A stretch of 64,000 bases of DNA from Acinetobacter modestus (GCF_014636095.1 NZ_BMDV01000002.1:248001-312000), one strand, 5' to 3'. Positions 10,181-18,174 are shown, counted from the stretch's first letter. Notes: generated from the sequence alone by a model not told the origin. Numbers and translations: made by a program.

Positions 10181-10294
10181 GTTGAGTTGGAAAGTGGTTA
10201 TCTTAGCACCATGATGATTTTTATTTCTATGGTTTTAAGTGGTGTATTTTTTGCTTTATTAAATCTGTAGAAAACTAAAAATTTGGAGCACCCT

Positions 10295-10426
10295 ATGGTG
10301 AAAAGTGAAAATTATCTAAGAACACTACATACAAAAGAGAAAGGTTGGTTTTGGTTTGGTTTAACTGTAGCGATCCAAATAGTATTGATTTCTGTGGGCT
10401 ATATAGTGATGAATATTTCACTTTGA
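10295..10426 (+). CDS. 43-residue single-span membrane peptide
   Basis: A short ORF with a well-placed RBS (GGAG at 10285-10288, 6 bases before the ATG). The peptide has a basic N-terminus (MVKSENYLRTLHTKEKG), then a hydrophobic stretch beginning WFWFGLTVAIQIVLISV that would span the membrane once, ending MNISL. The TGA is at 10424-10426. It resembles no family I know. The RBS plus clean amphipathic-to-hydrophobic layout argue for a real small membrane protein. It sits in the gap between the 2OG oxygenase and the NIF3-domain gene. Confidence 0.6.
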   Translation: MVKSENYLRTLHTKEKGWFWFGLTVAIQIVLISVGYIVMNISL

Positions 10427-10490
10427 TTTTTAGGCTTTTTTAGCGCTATGATTTCTGATCTGATCATCTAGTGTTTGAGTCATTTCAATA

Positions 10491-10805
10491 ATGCTAAAAC
10501 TTATTTATTACGTTCCAGATTCTCATCTAGAGTCAACCAAACTTGCTATTTTTGAAGCAGGAGCAGGTGGTATTGGTAATTATGAACATTGTGCTTGGCA
10601 AGTGAAAGGAATAGGTCAATTTAAGCCAGTTAAAGGTGCAAATCCATTTTTAGGACAATTAGACGAACTAGAGCAACTTGAAGAGTGGCGTGTAGAAACC
10701 ATTGTGCCTGAAGATAAAGCTAGTATTGTGGCAAAGGCATTAAAGGCAAGCCATCCTTATGAAGAGCCTGCCTTTGAGTTTATTCAAATATTAGATATTG
10801 AATAA
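10491..10805 (+). CDS. Stand-alone NIF3 insert domain (YqfO C-terminal type)
   Basis: 104 residues matching the PII/CutA-like insertion domain found inside some NIF3 proteins: MLKLIYYVPDSHLESTK, AGAGGIGNYEHCAWQVKG, GQFKPVKGANPF, then HPYEEPAFEFI near the end. Some databases mislabel such proteins as 'structural toxin RtxA'; nothing toxin-like is visible. A separate NIF3-family protein at 43173-43931 lacks this insert. The two could act together or the small domain could be independent. The stop abuts the stop of the convergent nitroreductase gene. Confidence 0.8.
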   Translation: MLKLIYYVPDSHLESTKLAIFEAGAGGIGNYEHCAWQVKGIGQFKPVKGANPFLGQLDELEQLEEWRVETIVPEDKASIVAKALKASHPYEEPAFEFIQILDIE

Positions 10806-11567
10806 TTATACTTTTTGAATAAATAAATCACGATCAAAACGATACTGCGGGAAGAACACACCATCTGTAGCACGTTCACCTGCACCAATCACCATGACAG
10901 GATACTGTTGATCATTTAATTTTAAAATTTTACGAACTAAAGGCTCATCAAAGCCTTCCATCATACAACTGTCAAAACTATAGGCACGTAAAGCCAATAC
11001 CAAATTTTCACATGCTAAAGCAGTGGTTTTGGTTGCCCAAAGTTGAGTATCAGCAGGGTTAAAAGCGGTTACAGGTAATTGTTTATCTAAAGTACGCACC
11101 ACTTTAAATGCAACTTTTTTAAAGTTACCTAATGCATTAAAGTAACCAGTTTTATAGTTATATGGAATAAAACGATAATATTTTTGTACCATTGCTGGAG
11201 CTTCGGGAAATGGAAATTCGCTAATATTTCGTTTTGCCATTTCATCAATACGATCTGTACGTGCTACACATACAATTAATTCAGCAGCGGTTTTAGCCGC
11301 AAGTTGCCCTAGGCAAGCTTTAACCACTTGCTTTTTCTTGCTAGGATTTTGCACCACATAAAAAGTCCAAGGTTGTAAGTTTGATGAGTTGGGCGCAAGT
11401 AATGCCAAATCTAAACAATCATCTAGAACTTCAGCTGGAATTTTTTTATCAGTAAATTTGCGAACAGAACGGCGACTTTCAACGACTTTTTTGAAGTTTG
11501 CCACATCAATATCTTGAGGGGCTGGTTCGTAGTAGCGTTTCTTTTCAGTTGTTGTTTGATTTGACAT
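10806..11567 (-). CDS. Nitroreductase family protein
   Basis: 253 residues. FMN-binding nitroreductase signature SRRSVRKFTDKKIP (near 30-43), followed by LALLAPNSSNLQPWTFYVV. C-terminal MVIGAGERATDGVFF. These enzymes use NAD(P)H to reduce nitro groups, quinones or flavins. This member carries an extra central segment (PAMVQKYYRFIPYNYKTGY) seen in longer family members. It is cytoplasmic. It lies downstream of the enoyl-CoA hydratase gene but is separated from it by a terminator, so it is probably transcribed alone. Confidence 0.85.
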   Translation of the reverse strand: MSNQTTTEKKRYYEPAPQDIDVANFKKVVESRRSVRKFTDKKIPAEVLDDCLDLALLAPNSSNLQPWTFYVVQNPSKKKQVVKACLGQLAAKTAAELIVCVARTDRIDEMAKRNISEFPFPEAPAMVQKYYRFIPYNYKTGYFNALGNFKKVAFKVVRTLDKQLPVTAFNPADTQLWATKTTALACENLVLALRAYSFDSCMMEGFDEPLVRKILKLNDQQYPVMVIGAGERATDGVFFPQYRFDRDLFIQKV

Positions 11568-11615
11568 GAGATCAATCTTTCTCTAAGTGTTTATATCCAT
11601 ATTGGGACGACAAAT

Positions 11616-11652
11616 AAAAAAACCACTGAGTTTTTTAAACTAAGTGGTTTTT
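11616..11652 (-). terminator. Terminator of the enoyl-CoA hydratase gene
   Basis: AAACCACT and AGTGGTTT arms enclose an inner TTTAAA-rich loop. On the minus strand the stem ends in a run of T. It is placed 18 bases past the hydratase stop. Confidence 0.85.
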
Positions 11653-11670
11653 CATCATTTCTCAGTTTAG

Positions 11671-12471
11671 TTAGTTAAATTGAGAAAAATCTGGTTTACG
11701 CTTTTGCATGAATGCTTGTACCGCTTCCATCATTTCAGGTGAGCGTACACGTTGCATAAAGATCTCAGCTTCATGATCTACACACTCGATGATTTCAGCT
11801 AAATCTTGTTTCATCAATGCTTTACTTTGTTTTAATGATGCTAATGGTAACGCCGCTAGATGTTGAGCTGTTTGTTGTGCTGTTGCATAAACATCTTCAA
11901 CTACATCATTTACAAGATTTGCTTTCACAGCTGTTACAGCATCAAATTTCTTCGCTGTGAATAATAATTCAGCCGCTTTTTGATAACCTGCTTGCTTCAC
12001 CAATAAACGACTCGCAGCACCTTCTGGAGAAAGACCTAGGCTTACGAATGGAATTTGGAATAGGGCAGTATTGTCTGCAAATACGATATCAGCATGTAAT
12101 AAGATTGTTACACCGATCCCGATTGCTACGCCTTTCACTCCAATAATCAGTGGTTTAGAAAAACGAGCCGCAGCTTTTAATAACACAAATGGAGGTTGAT
12201 CACCCGCTTTGCCTTCATATGGCTTTTGCATAAAGCCCATGAAGTCTTTCATGTCATTACCCGCAGTAAAATCTTGTTCTGCACCACGGAAAATAACAAC
12301 ACGTACATCTTTATTTGTATCAGCTTCATCTAATGCTTTTGCAATCCATAGATAAAGTTCGCCGTAAAGTGCATTCTTTGCTTCTGAACGGTTAATGGCT
12401 AAGGTGAGTACGCCATCTTCTAAATTTGCTTGCAAATGTTGATGAGGTTGTTGAATACAGCTAAGTGTCAT
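11671..12471 (-). CDS. Enoyl-CoA hydratase/isomerase family protein
   Basis: 266 residues of the crotonase fold. The oxyanion-hole segments are FRGAEQDFTAGNDMKDF (near 63-79) and GVAIGIGVTILLHADIVFAD (near 115-134), followed by FQIPFVSLGLSPEGAASRLL. The first catalytic Glu region reads as SLGLSPEGA, typical of members hydrating or isomerising medium-chain enoyl-CoA. The specific substrate is unknown. Divergent from the NMN adenylyltransferase gene, monocistronic with a strong terminator. Confidence 0.87.
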   Translation of the reverse strand: MTLSCIQQPHQHLQANLEDGVLTLAINRSEAKNALYGELYLWIAKALDEADTNKDVRVVIFRGAEQDFTAGNDMKDFMGFMQKPYEGKAGDQPPFVLLKAAARFSKPLIIGVKGVAIGIGVTILLHADIVFADNTALFQIPFVSLGLSPEGAASRLLVKQAGYQKAAELLFTAKKFDAVTAVKANLVNDVVEDVYATAQQTAQHLAALPLASLKQSKALMKQDLAEIIECVDHEAEIFMQRVRSPEMMEAVQAFMQKRKPDFSQFN

Positions 12472-12574
12472 CGTACTATCCTTGCTTTAATCCAGATTGA
12501 TTTTTTAAGTGCTCTCATTATGTCGCATATTTGCGTTACATGGTGCAACTGATGAGTTCACAAAAAGTGAAATT

Positions 12575-13156
12575 ATGCCTATGTACACATTTGACTATCT
12601 TGTTTTTATTGGACGCTTTCAGCCTTTTCATTTGGCACATCTACAAACGATTGAAATTGCGTTGCAGCAAAGTGAGAACGTGATATTGGCATTAGGTTCA
12701 GCACAATCAGAACGGAATATCAAAAATCCATTTTTAGCCCATGAACGTGAGCAAATGATTCTGTCTAACTTTTCAGAAGATGATCAGAAACGAATTTATT
12801 TCGTGCATGTGGTTGATGTATATAACGATGAAAAATGGGTCAAACAAGTCAAAACATTGGTCAATCAAGTGGTTCAGCCAAATGCAAAAGTAGGTTTGAT
12901 TGGTCATTTCAAAGATGAATCTTCGTATTATTTAGCTTTATTTCCAGAATGGGAAATGGTTGAGTTGGATAGTTTAAAGGATTCAATTTCAGCCACACCT
13001 ATGAGAGAAGCCTATTATCGAGGTGAGATTCAAACTGAATTTTTCCCTGAAGGCACGATTGAATTTCTGACTGAATTTAAAAATACAAAAGTCTATGCGG
13101 AATTGCAGCGTAAATATCTTGCGGGTGATAAAAGTAATTTTGATGAATGTTTTTAA
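12575..13156 (+). CDS. nadM: Nicotinamide-nucleotide adenylyltransferase, NadM type
   Basis: Transfers AMP from ATP to NMN to form NAD+. From the ATG at 12575 it has 193 residues. The longer frame from 12509 adds a residue stretch (MLSLCRIFALHGA) unlike the family. Motifs are GRFQPFHLAHL (an HxGH-like nucleotide-binding motif near residue 14) and ISATPMREAYY (the ISSTxxR-like motif). The family is better known from archaea and cyanobacteria; in Acinetobacter baylyi NadM is described as fused to a Nudix domain. No Nudix domain is present here. The 3' end overlaps the convergent LysR gene by 4 bases. Confidence 0.82.
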   Translation: MPMYTFDYLVFIGRFQPFHLAHLQTIEIALQQSENVILALGSAQSERNIKNPFLAHEREQMILSNFSEDDQKRIYFVHVVDVYNDEKWVKQVKTLVNQVVQPNAKVGLIGHFKDESSYYLALFPEWEMVELDSLKDSISATPMREAYYRGEIQTEFFPEGTIEFLTEFKNTKVYAELQRKYLAGDKSNFDECF

Positions 13157-14064
13157 GATTTTAGTTCTTTAAGCAGAAAATCGATGAAAACACGAATATG
13201 GAAAGATTCGTGTTTTTTTAATGGATAAAGTAAAGAAAATGGGCGTGAAGTGCCTGAAAATTCACTAAGCACCTCAATCAAATCTCCATTTTTAAGCTCT
13301 TTTTCTACAATGAAACGATAGGTTTGTAATAAACCAGCGCTATGTTTTGCCAGTGTTACCGTACCTAAAATATCATCTAAGCAACGAATATTTCCTGCAC
13401 TTTGATATTCAATTATTTGTTGATTCGAGTTAAATAGCCAAGGAACATTTTTCCCCGTGCTAGGGAGAACAAATTGAATGCATTGATGATGCTGTAAATC
13501 TTCAAGGCTTTGCGGTGTTCCGAATTGTTTTAAATACTCTTGGGATGCCACTACAATTAGTTCAGCTTGTTCAAGTTGTCGTGCAATTAAATTTGAATCA
13601 GCAAATTGTCGTCCACGAATCGCCAAATCGTAGCCTTCTGCTATAAAGTCCACATTTTTATTGGTCAATTGCACATCAATATTAATGGCTGGATATTGCT
13701 GTGAAAATTTTGCCAATAACGGGAGGATTCGATAATGTCCATAAGGTGTTGGAACACTGATACGAATTAAACCAGAGGGTTGCTGTGTTTGATTTTTGAG
13801 TAATTGTTCCGCTTCTAAAATTTGATTCAGTGCTTGCTTACATTCATCAAAATAGATTTTCCCTTGCGTAGTTAAACGGACTTGTCGTGTCGTTCTTACA
13901 AACAATAGGGTCTCTAAATGCTTCTCTAATCGAGCAATGGAGCGACTGACCGCTGCTGGACTTACACCCGCATGCAATGCTGCTTTGGAAAAGCTTTCAT
14001 ATTCTGCTACTAAGCAAAACAATTCGACGCTACTAAACATCATCCGTTTTAGAGGGTGATTCAT
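13153..14064 (-). CDS. LysR-family transcriptional regulator
   Basis: 303 residues. The N-terminal winged helix-turn-helix reads AEYESFSKAALHAGVSPAA then VSRSIARLEKHLETLLFVR (near 19-55). The C-terminal half is the usual effector-binding domain. It is divergent from the GST gene with 98 bases between starts, the classic layout in which a LysR protein controls its neighbour and itself. A perfect 13-base palindrome lies in that gap. Effector unknown. Confidence 0.9.
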   Translation of the reverse strand: MNHPLKRMMFSSVELFCLVAEYESFSKAALHAGVSPAAVSRSIARLEKHLETLLFVRTTRQVRLTTQGKIYFDECKQALNQILEAEQLLKNQTQQPSGLIRISVPTPYGHYRILPLLAKFSQQYPAINIDVQLTNKNVDFIAEGYDLAIRGRQFADSNLIARQLEQAELIVVASQEYLKQFGTPQSLEDLQHHQCIQFVLPSTGKNVPWLFNSNQQIIEYQSAGNIRCLDDILGTVTLAKHSAGLLQTYRFIVEKELKNGDLIEVLSEFSGTSRPFSLLYPLKKHESFHIRVFIDFLLKELKS

Positions 14065-14067
14065 TCA

Positions 14068-14080
14068 TTACACCATGTAA
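14068..14080. promoter_or_regulatory. Candidate LysR operator between the regulator and GST genes
   Basis: TTACACCATGTAA is an inverted repeat with T-N11-A form, the consensus shape for LysR-type boxes. It sits immediately upstream of the LysR start, compatible with autorepression. Inference only. Confidence 0.4.
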
Positions 14081-14162
14081 AAAATGATTTGAGTTGTAAG
14101 CTATTTAAGCACATATAAGTAAACAATAAGATGATTCTCATACCTTGTATGGAGTTATTTTT

Positions 14163-14765
14163 ATGAAATTGTTCTATTCACCAAATGCCTGTTCTTTAGC
14201 TCCACATATCGTTTTAAGAGAGCTTGGACTTCCATTTGATTTAATCAAAGTCGATTTGCAGCAGCATTTAACTGAACTGGGTGAGGACTTTTATCGGCTT
14301 AATAAGAAGGGACAAGTACCTGTATTACAACTTGAAGATGGTTCTTTTTTAACGGAAGGTGCTGTGATTAGTCAGTTTCTTGTTGATCAATTCGAACATA
14401 AGGATTTGTTAGCTGAAATAAACACAGTAGAGCGTTATCAAACACTTTCTTGGATGAATTTTATTGCTTCTGAGATTCATAAAGCATATTCACCATTTTT
14501 CCATGAGTCTTATGGTGAAGAATCTAAAACTGTCTTTAGTACGATTTTAAATAAACACTATGCGTGGGTTGATCAACAGTTAGATGGGCAAAACTATTTA
14601 ACGGGAAGTAATTTTACCATTGCTGATATTTATCTATTTGTGGTGACACGTTGGGCTGACTTTATTGGTCTTGATCTTGGACATTTTATTCATTTAACAG
14701 CTTTTATGCAGCGAATTGCTCGTCGTCAAACGGTTCAAGACGCAATAGCAGCCGAAGCATCTTAG
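14163..14765 (+). CDS. Glutathione S-transferase family protein
   Basis: 200 residues from the ATG at 14163. This start is chosen over an in-frame TTG at 14145 because GGAG (14151-14154) lies 8 bases ahead. The thioredoxin-like domain begins MKLFYSPNACSLAPHIVLRE, with Ser/Cys at the bacterial beta-class GST position (PNACSLAPH), then GQVPVLQLEDGSFLTEGAVI. The C-terminal all-helical domain contains LTGSNFTIADIYLFVVTRW. It conjugates or carries glutathione in detoxification, cytoplasmic. It heads a short cluster with the tautomerase and NTF2-like genes. Confidence 0.9.
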   Translation: MKLFYSPNACSLAPHIVLRELGLPFDLIKVDLQQHLTELGEDFYRLNKKGQVPVLQLEDGSFLTEGAVISQFLVDQFEHKDLLAEINTVERYQTLSWMNFIASEIHKAYSPFFHESYGEESKTVFSTILNKHYAWVDQQLDGQNYLTGSNFTIADIYLFVVTRWADFIGLDLGHFIHLTAFMQRIARRQTVQDAIAAEAS

Positions 14766-14803
14766 TATTCTTGCCATCTATAAAATTATAAAAGGAGATC
14801 TGC

Positions 14804-15007
14804 ATGCCTTATATTTTAATTCAAATTACTAAAGAAAATGTCACTACTGCACAGAAACAACAGTTGATTCAAGAGGCTACAGATTTAGTGGTTCGGGTAC
14901 TTCATAAAGACCCAGCTACAACATTTGTGGTCATTGATGAAATTGAAACTGATAATTGGGGCGTTGCAGGTGAATCTGTTTCGACCATACGTAATAGACA
15001 AAGATAA
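14804..15007 (+). CDS. 4-oxalocrotonate tautomerase-like protein
   Basis: 67 residues, the normal size for the small tautomerase family. After removal of Met the catalytic amino-terminal Pro is exposed (MPYILIQIT). The conserved helix region QLIQEATDLVVRVL and VVIDEI follow. These enzymes catalyse keto-enol tautomerisation. The RBS AAAGGAGA is very strong (14791-14798). It lies 38 bases after the GST stop and 11 before the NTF2-like gene, an evident operon. Confidence 0.88.
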   Translation: MPYILIQITKENVTTAQKQQLIQEATDLVVRVLHKDPATTFVVIDEIETDNWGVAGESVSTIRNRQR

Positions 15008-15018
15008 GGGATATAAAA

Positions 15019-15399
15019 ATGCAAAATAATTCGATAACTGAGATTCAACAGCAACTCGAAAAGTACTTTGATGGTCTGTACTTTTGTGATGTGGATAAAT
15101 TGCAGGACGTATTTCATTCCGATGCAACTTATATCAACGCAACGGATGAGCCTATGCTTAAGTTAGATATGGATACTTATTTCTCTATTGTGGAAAAGCG
15201 TATTTCACCCGCATCTCAAAACCAATTAAGACAAGATAAGGTTATTGCGACCAATTTGATTCATAAAGACTTGGCGATGGTACATGTTGAATGTGTGATT
15301 GAACCTAAATATTTTTATGATGCACTGACATTGGTACAAAAGCAGGGTGAGTGGAAAATTATTTCTAAAGTCTTTCATTATCAACTTTTAGCGGACTAA
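15019..15399 (+). CDS. NTF2/SnoaL-like fold protein
   Basis: 126 residues. The pattern QLEKYFDGLYFCDVDKL then VFHSDATYIN, and a C-terminal LTLVQKQGEWKIISKVFHYQ, is typical of the nuclear-transport-factor-2-like (putative lumazine-binding/SnoaL) superfamily. Such proteins include small isomerases, hydratases and ligand binders; the actual activity is unknown. It is the last gene of the GST-tautomerase cluster, and its stop touches the convergent VOC gene. Confidence 0.8.
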   Translation: MQNNSITEIQQQLEKYFDGLYFCDVDKLQDVFHSDATYINATDEPMLKLDMDTYFSIVEKRISPASQNQLRQDKVIATNLIHKDLAMVHVECVIEPKYFYDALTLVQKQGEWKIISKVFHYQLLAD

Positions 15400-15762
15400 T
15401 TAAGCATCTTCCCAAAAGATAATTCGATTGGAAAAGGGATCAGTTACACTTAGTTCTAAAGTTTCCCAATCTGTTTTTTCAACTTGAGGTTTAGCGAACT
15501 TATAATCCTTAACCTCAAGTTCATTTTTTAACAAACTCAGATTTTCCCAGTAAATACGAATTGCGCTATGCGGACTCGCATCACCAAAATGTTCAGATAA
15601 ATGAAGAATACAATCATCTTTGGAAATTTGTAGATAAACAGGGAAGTTATCCCCAAATGTGTGTTGCCAGTCGATTTGAAAGCCTAAGTAGTCAAGATAA
15701 AATGATTGTGCGAGTTCAATATCAAAGATACGAAAAATAGGGATGATTGAACCATTTTGCAT
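15400..15762 (-). CDS. Glyoxalase/VOC superfamily protein
   Basis: 120 residues. VOC (glyoxalase/bleomycin-resistance/dioxygenase) fold. It has FRIFDIELAQSFYLDYLGF near the start and ELSVTDPFSNRIIFWE at the end, where the last Glu is the usual metal-ligand or drug-binding position. CILHLSEHFGDASPHSAIRI is similar to bleomycin-resistance-like members. Substrate unknown. Convergent with the NTF2-like gene, 12 bases ahead of the CAP gene on the same strand. Confidence 0.82.
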   Translation of the reverse strand: MQNGSIIPIFRIFDIELAQSFYLDYLGFQIDWQHTFGDNFPVYLQISKDDCILHLSEHFGDASPHSAIRIYWENLSLLKNELEVKDYKFAKPQVEKTDWETLELSVTDPFSNRIIFWEDA

Positions 15763-15774
15763 GTTTATTCCTTA

Positions 15775-16359
15775 TTAACGAACACCAAACTGTTGAGTCC
15801 AGTAACTCTTTTGTTTGGCGGTATGATCTAATGTACAAGCCACTGCGTAATCTGTAAATTTTGGGTGCATTAAATTACTACAATGCACAGGGCTGGAAAG
15901 CCATACTGCCATGACTTCATTTAAGCTTTTTTGTCCTCGTGCGACATTCTCACCACCACCACGACCTTTAAAGCCATATTGTTTTAAACGTGCTTTTAAA
16001 TCTAATCCTGTTGTGCTGATATGCCCGAGAAAGGCATGATTTGCCATATCTTCAGCGTGAGCAAAAGCACTGTGATATAGGTGTTGATTCCATTTTAATG
16101 GCGCAGCAGCGGGGTAATGTTGTTGACCACATTGGCGCGAATGTTGTCGAATCTCATTAATCGCATTCATGATCATCTGTTGATAAGCAGGATTTTGTAT
16201 ATCTTGGCAACGAATTTCTGTTGTTGCAATTTGAATCTGTGATACAGAGACTGAGTTTTCTTCAGTCGTTGCGGTTTGTGGCGCATTAGCATTACATGCA
16301 GAGAGTATAAAAAATAAAGGAAACAAATAAACTGGGCTGCGATAATTCATTGTAAACAT
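15775..16359 (-). CDS. CAP-domain (SCP-like) lipoprotein
   Basis: 194 residues at most. A second Met three codons in, at 16350, is an equally likely start. Lipoprotein signal with LFFILSAC as lipobox, so the mature protein is lipid-anchored in the envelope. The CAP/SCP domain follows: HSAFAHAEDMANHAFLGHIS, GGGENVARGQKSLNEVMAVW, then SSPVHCSNLMHPKFTDYAVAC. This matches the bacterial YkwD-like branch. Two Cys pairs may form disulfides. Function of bacterial CAP proteins is poorly known. Confidence 0.85.
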   Translation of the reverse strand: MFTMNYRSPVYLFPLFFILSACNANAPQTATTEENSVSVSQIQIATTEIRCQDIQNPAYQQMIMNAINEIRQHSRQCGQQHYPAAAPLKWNQHLYHSAFAHAEDMANHAFLGHISTTGLDLKARLKQYGFKGRGGGENVARGQKSLNEVMAVWLSSPVHCSNLMHPKFTDYAVACTLDHTAKQKSYWTQQFGVR

Positions 16360-16420
16360 CTTTAATTATTTTAATCTTTTTATCATACGCTAAGGTATTA
16401 GCAGCGGGCAATTTACCCAT

Positions 16421-16455
16421 AACAAAAAAGCGAGTACACAACTCGCTTTTTTGTT
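16421..16455 (-). terminator. Terminator of the Bcp gene
   Basis: AACAAAAAAGCGAGT and ACTCGCTTTTTTGTT are perfect complementary arms around a 5-base loop. T-runs on both strands. Confidence 0.93.
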
Positions 16456-16463
16456 ACTCAACA

Positions 16464-16928
16464 TTATGAAGTGCCTTGCAATGCTTTTAGATCTTCCAAT
16501 ACTTGTTCAGCATGACCAGCAGCTTTAACTTTACGATAGCTTTTTACTAATTTTTTGTTGTGAAAAATAAAAGTTGAACGCTCAATGCCCATGACTTGTT
16601 TGCCATACATATTTTTTTCTTTGATGACATCAAAATGTTTGCATAACACTTCTTCTTTATCACTAATTAAATCAATTGTGAGCGCTTGTTTTTCAGTAAA
16701 GTTTTGATGAGCTTTAACTGAATCTCTTGATACTCCAATAATTTGACAATTTAAGGCATCAAACTGATCTTTTAAGCAAGAAAATCCAACAGCTTGAGTC
16801 GTACAACCAGGGGTTGAATCTTTAGGATAGAAATAAATGACAAGCCATTCGCTGCCTAACTCAGCAAGATTGACTTCACCTTGTGTAGTTGGAAAAGTAT
16901 GATTCGGTAATTCAATATTCTCGGACAT
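16464..16928 (-). CDS. bcp: Thioredoxin-dependent peroxiredoxin, Bcp/PrxQ
   Basis: 154 residues from the ATG at 16928, preceded by GGAAGGAATAAAA. A longer in-frame start at 16955 is disfavoured. It reduces hydroperoxides in the cytoplasm. The peroxidatic Cys is Cys42 in STPGCTTQAVGF, after the YFYPKD strand. The resolving Cys usual in the atypical 2-Cys form at +5 is replaced by Val47. A Cys at 51 could substitute. C-terminal GIERSTFIFHNKK is typical. It follows the frameshifted Dph6-like gene by 19 bases and ends in a strong terminator. Confidence 0.93.
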   Translation of the reverse strand: MSENIELPNHTFPTTQGEVNLAELGSEWLVIYFYPKDSTPGCTTQAVGFSCLKDQFDALNCQIIGVSRDSVKAHQNFTEKQALTIDLISDKEEVLCKHFDVIKEKNMYGKQVMGIERSTFIFHNKKLVKSYRKVKAAGHAEQVLEDLKALQGTS

Positions 16929-16947
16929 TTTTATTCCTTCCATAAAG

Positions 16948-17684
16948 CTAAGCATGATCTAGTTCAAGTGGTAAAAAAGCATATTCTTCATGATAAACAA
17001 TATCTCTTTGTCTTACAGGAATTGCTTTGTTAAAAATTGGCCCATCTATAACAGTAGTATGAAATTCACCACCTTCTCCACATGGGTCTATCCCGCGATT
17101 TTCTAATTCTTGAATATAGTCGAGAGTGAGAATTTTACCCAGATCTTCTGTTTTCATGCCTAGTTTAAGATTAACTGTCACGACGATACTGCGAAATCCT
17201 AAGCGAATAAACTCCTCAACTACTTCACGGTGAGGACGTAACCAAAGGGGCATACCCAATTTAAGCCCAACATGTTGAGTTACACGATCATGCCAACAAC
17301 CATGTTGTGGCATATCTAAATCACCTGTGACTAGCACTTCAGCACCTTGCAGTTTGGCTTGTTGCAAAAGCTCAATAAATTTACTTTCGTAATCAGCCCA
17401 ACTTGAAGAAGTCGTAAATACAGGTAAACCAATCGCATCTGCTTGTGCTTGAATAATATCGCGTGGCATCGCGTGTGAACGAGAGCGTTGACCTTGTTCT
17501 TCTAGCATTACAATTAGTCCAATTACGCTGCCAGATTGCATAGCATGGTATAAAGCGAGGGAGAGCTGTCTTTGCCACCGCTAAAAGAGACAATCGAGTG
17601 CTTTTGATTGGCATTAGTTTTCCATTGGTCTTGCATAATATAATTCAATCGATTCAAAATAAAAGAAATTTTAGCAGAACTCAT
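16948..17684 (-). pseudogene. Dph6-like ATP pyrophosphatase, frameshifted near its PP-loop
   Basis: The intact frame from 17541 down encodes 197 residues of the diphthine-ammonia-ligase-like family (TIGR00290 type), with GAEVLVTGDLDMPQHGCWHDR and CGEGGEFHTTVIDGPIF. The expected N-terminal PP-loop, SFSGGKDSS, lies upstream in a different frame starting at 17684 (or 17636). The two meet near 17555-17567, where the plus strand reads GCGAGGGAGAGC. Removing two bases would give a continuous SGGKDSSLALYHAMQSG. So the gene is either broken or carries a sequencing error. In bacteria this family's role is unclear, since diphthamide is absent. The upstream start overlaps the terminator of the preceding gene. 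Confidence 0.75.
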
Positions 17685-17685
17685 A

Positions 17686-17712
17686 AAAAAGCCTGCATCA
17701 ATGCAGGCTTTT
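17686..17712 (-). terminator. Terminator after the secreted 138-residue protein
   Basis: AAAAGCCTGCA and TGCAGGCTTTT pair around a 4-base loop. T-run on the minus strand. It runs up to the possible start of the Dph6-like frame. Confidence 0.88.
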
Positions 17713-17727
17713 GGGCCTAGCTCAAAG

Positions 17728-18144
17728 TTAAGACTTTGGTGCTTGTTGTTGAGCTGCTTTCATTGCTTCTTCAGTTAACTTTTCAAGCTTAGACACGAGT
17801 GGTGCACCTAAGCAAGCTTGTAATTCTTTATTTTGTTGCTGTACAAATGCTAAAGAACTTGGGCTTTTCTTCGCATTGATCGCGCTTTGAATTTCCCATT
17901 TTTGAGCTTCAGTTACTTTCCCTTGAGCATCAATTTGGCAACCACAAAATTTACTCACTTCCGCAGCTGATAACTTGCCACCTTTAGTGGTTTGTTCCTT
18001 ACAGACGTTAATCAATGCAGATTTTACATTAGTACTTTTATATGCTGCTTGTAATGGATTATCAGCTGCGTGAGTTGCCATTGCAAATAAAGCAGTCGCT
18101 GACATCATTGTAGAAAGAATAAGATTTGATTTTAAAAACTTCAT
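17728..18144 (-). CDS. Secreted Cys-containing hypothetical protein
   Basis: 138 residues with a classical Sec signal peptide (MKFLKSNLILSTMMSATALF, cleavage after ATHA near residue 26). The mature part has four Cys: one in LINVC, two in KFCGCQI, and one in LQACLG, so disulfides are likely in the periplasm. It ends with a helical, Gln-rich tail (EEAMKAAQQQA). I do not recognise the family. It sits between queC and the Dph6-like gene, all on the minus strand, and has its own terminator. Confidence 0.78.
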   Translation of the reverse strand: MKFLKSNLILSTMMSATALFAMATHAADNPLQAAYKSTNVKSALINVCKEQTTKGGKLSAAEVSKFCGCQIDAQGKVTEAQKWEIQSAINAKKSPSSLAFVQQQNKELQACLGAPLVSKLEKLTEEAMKAAQQQAPKS

Positions 18145-18174
18145 ATATTGTACCTAATGATTGCCCTATATCAT

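Noticed and set aside
10491..10805. Toxin annotation (RtxA-like) for the 104-residue protein
   Set aside because: Such a label is a known misannotation; the sequence is the PII/CutA-like NIF3 insert domain with no toxin motif.
12509..12574. Longer N-terminus for the NadM gene
   Set aside because: The added residues do not resemble the family; the ATG at 12575 puts the GRFQPFH motif at the expected distance.
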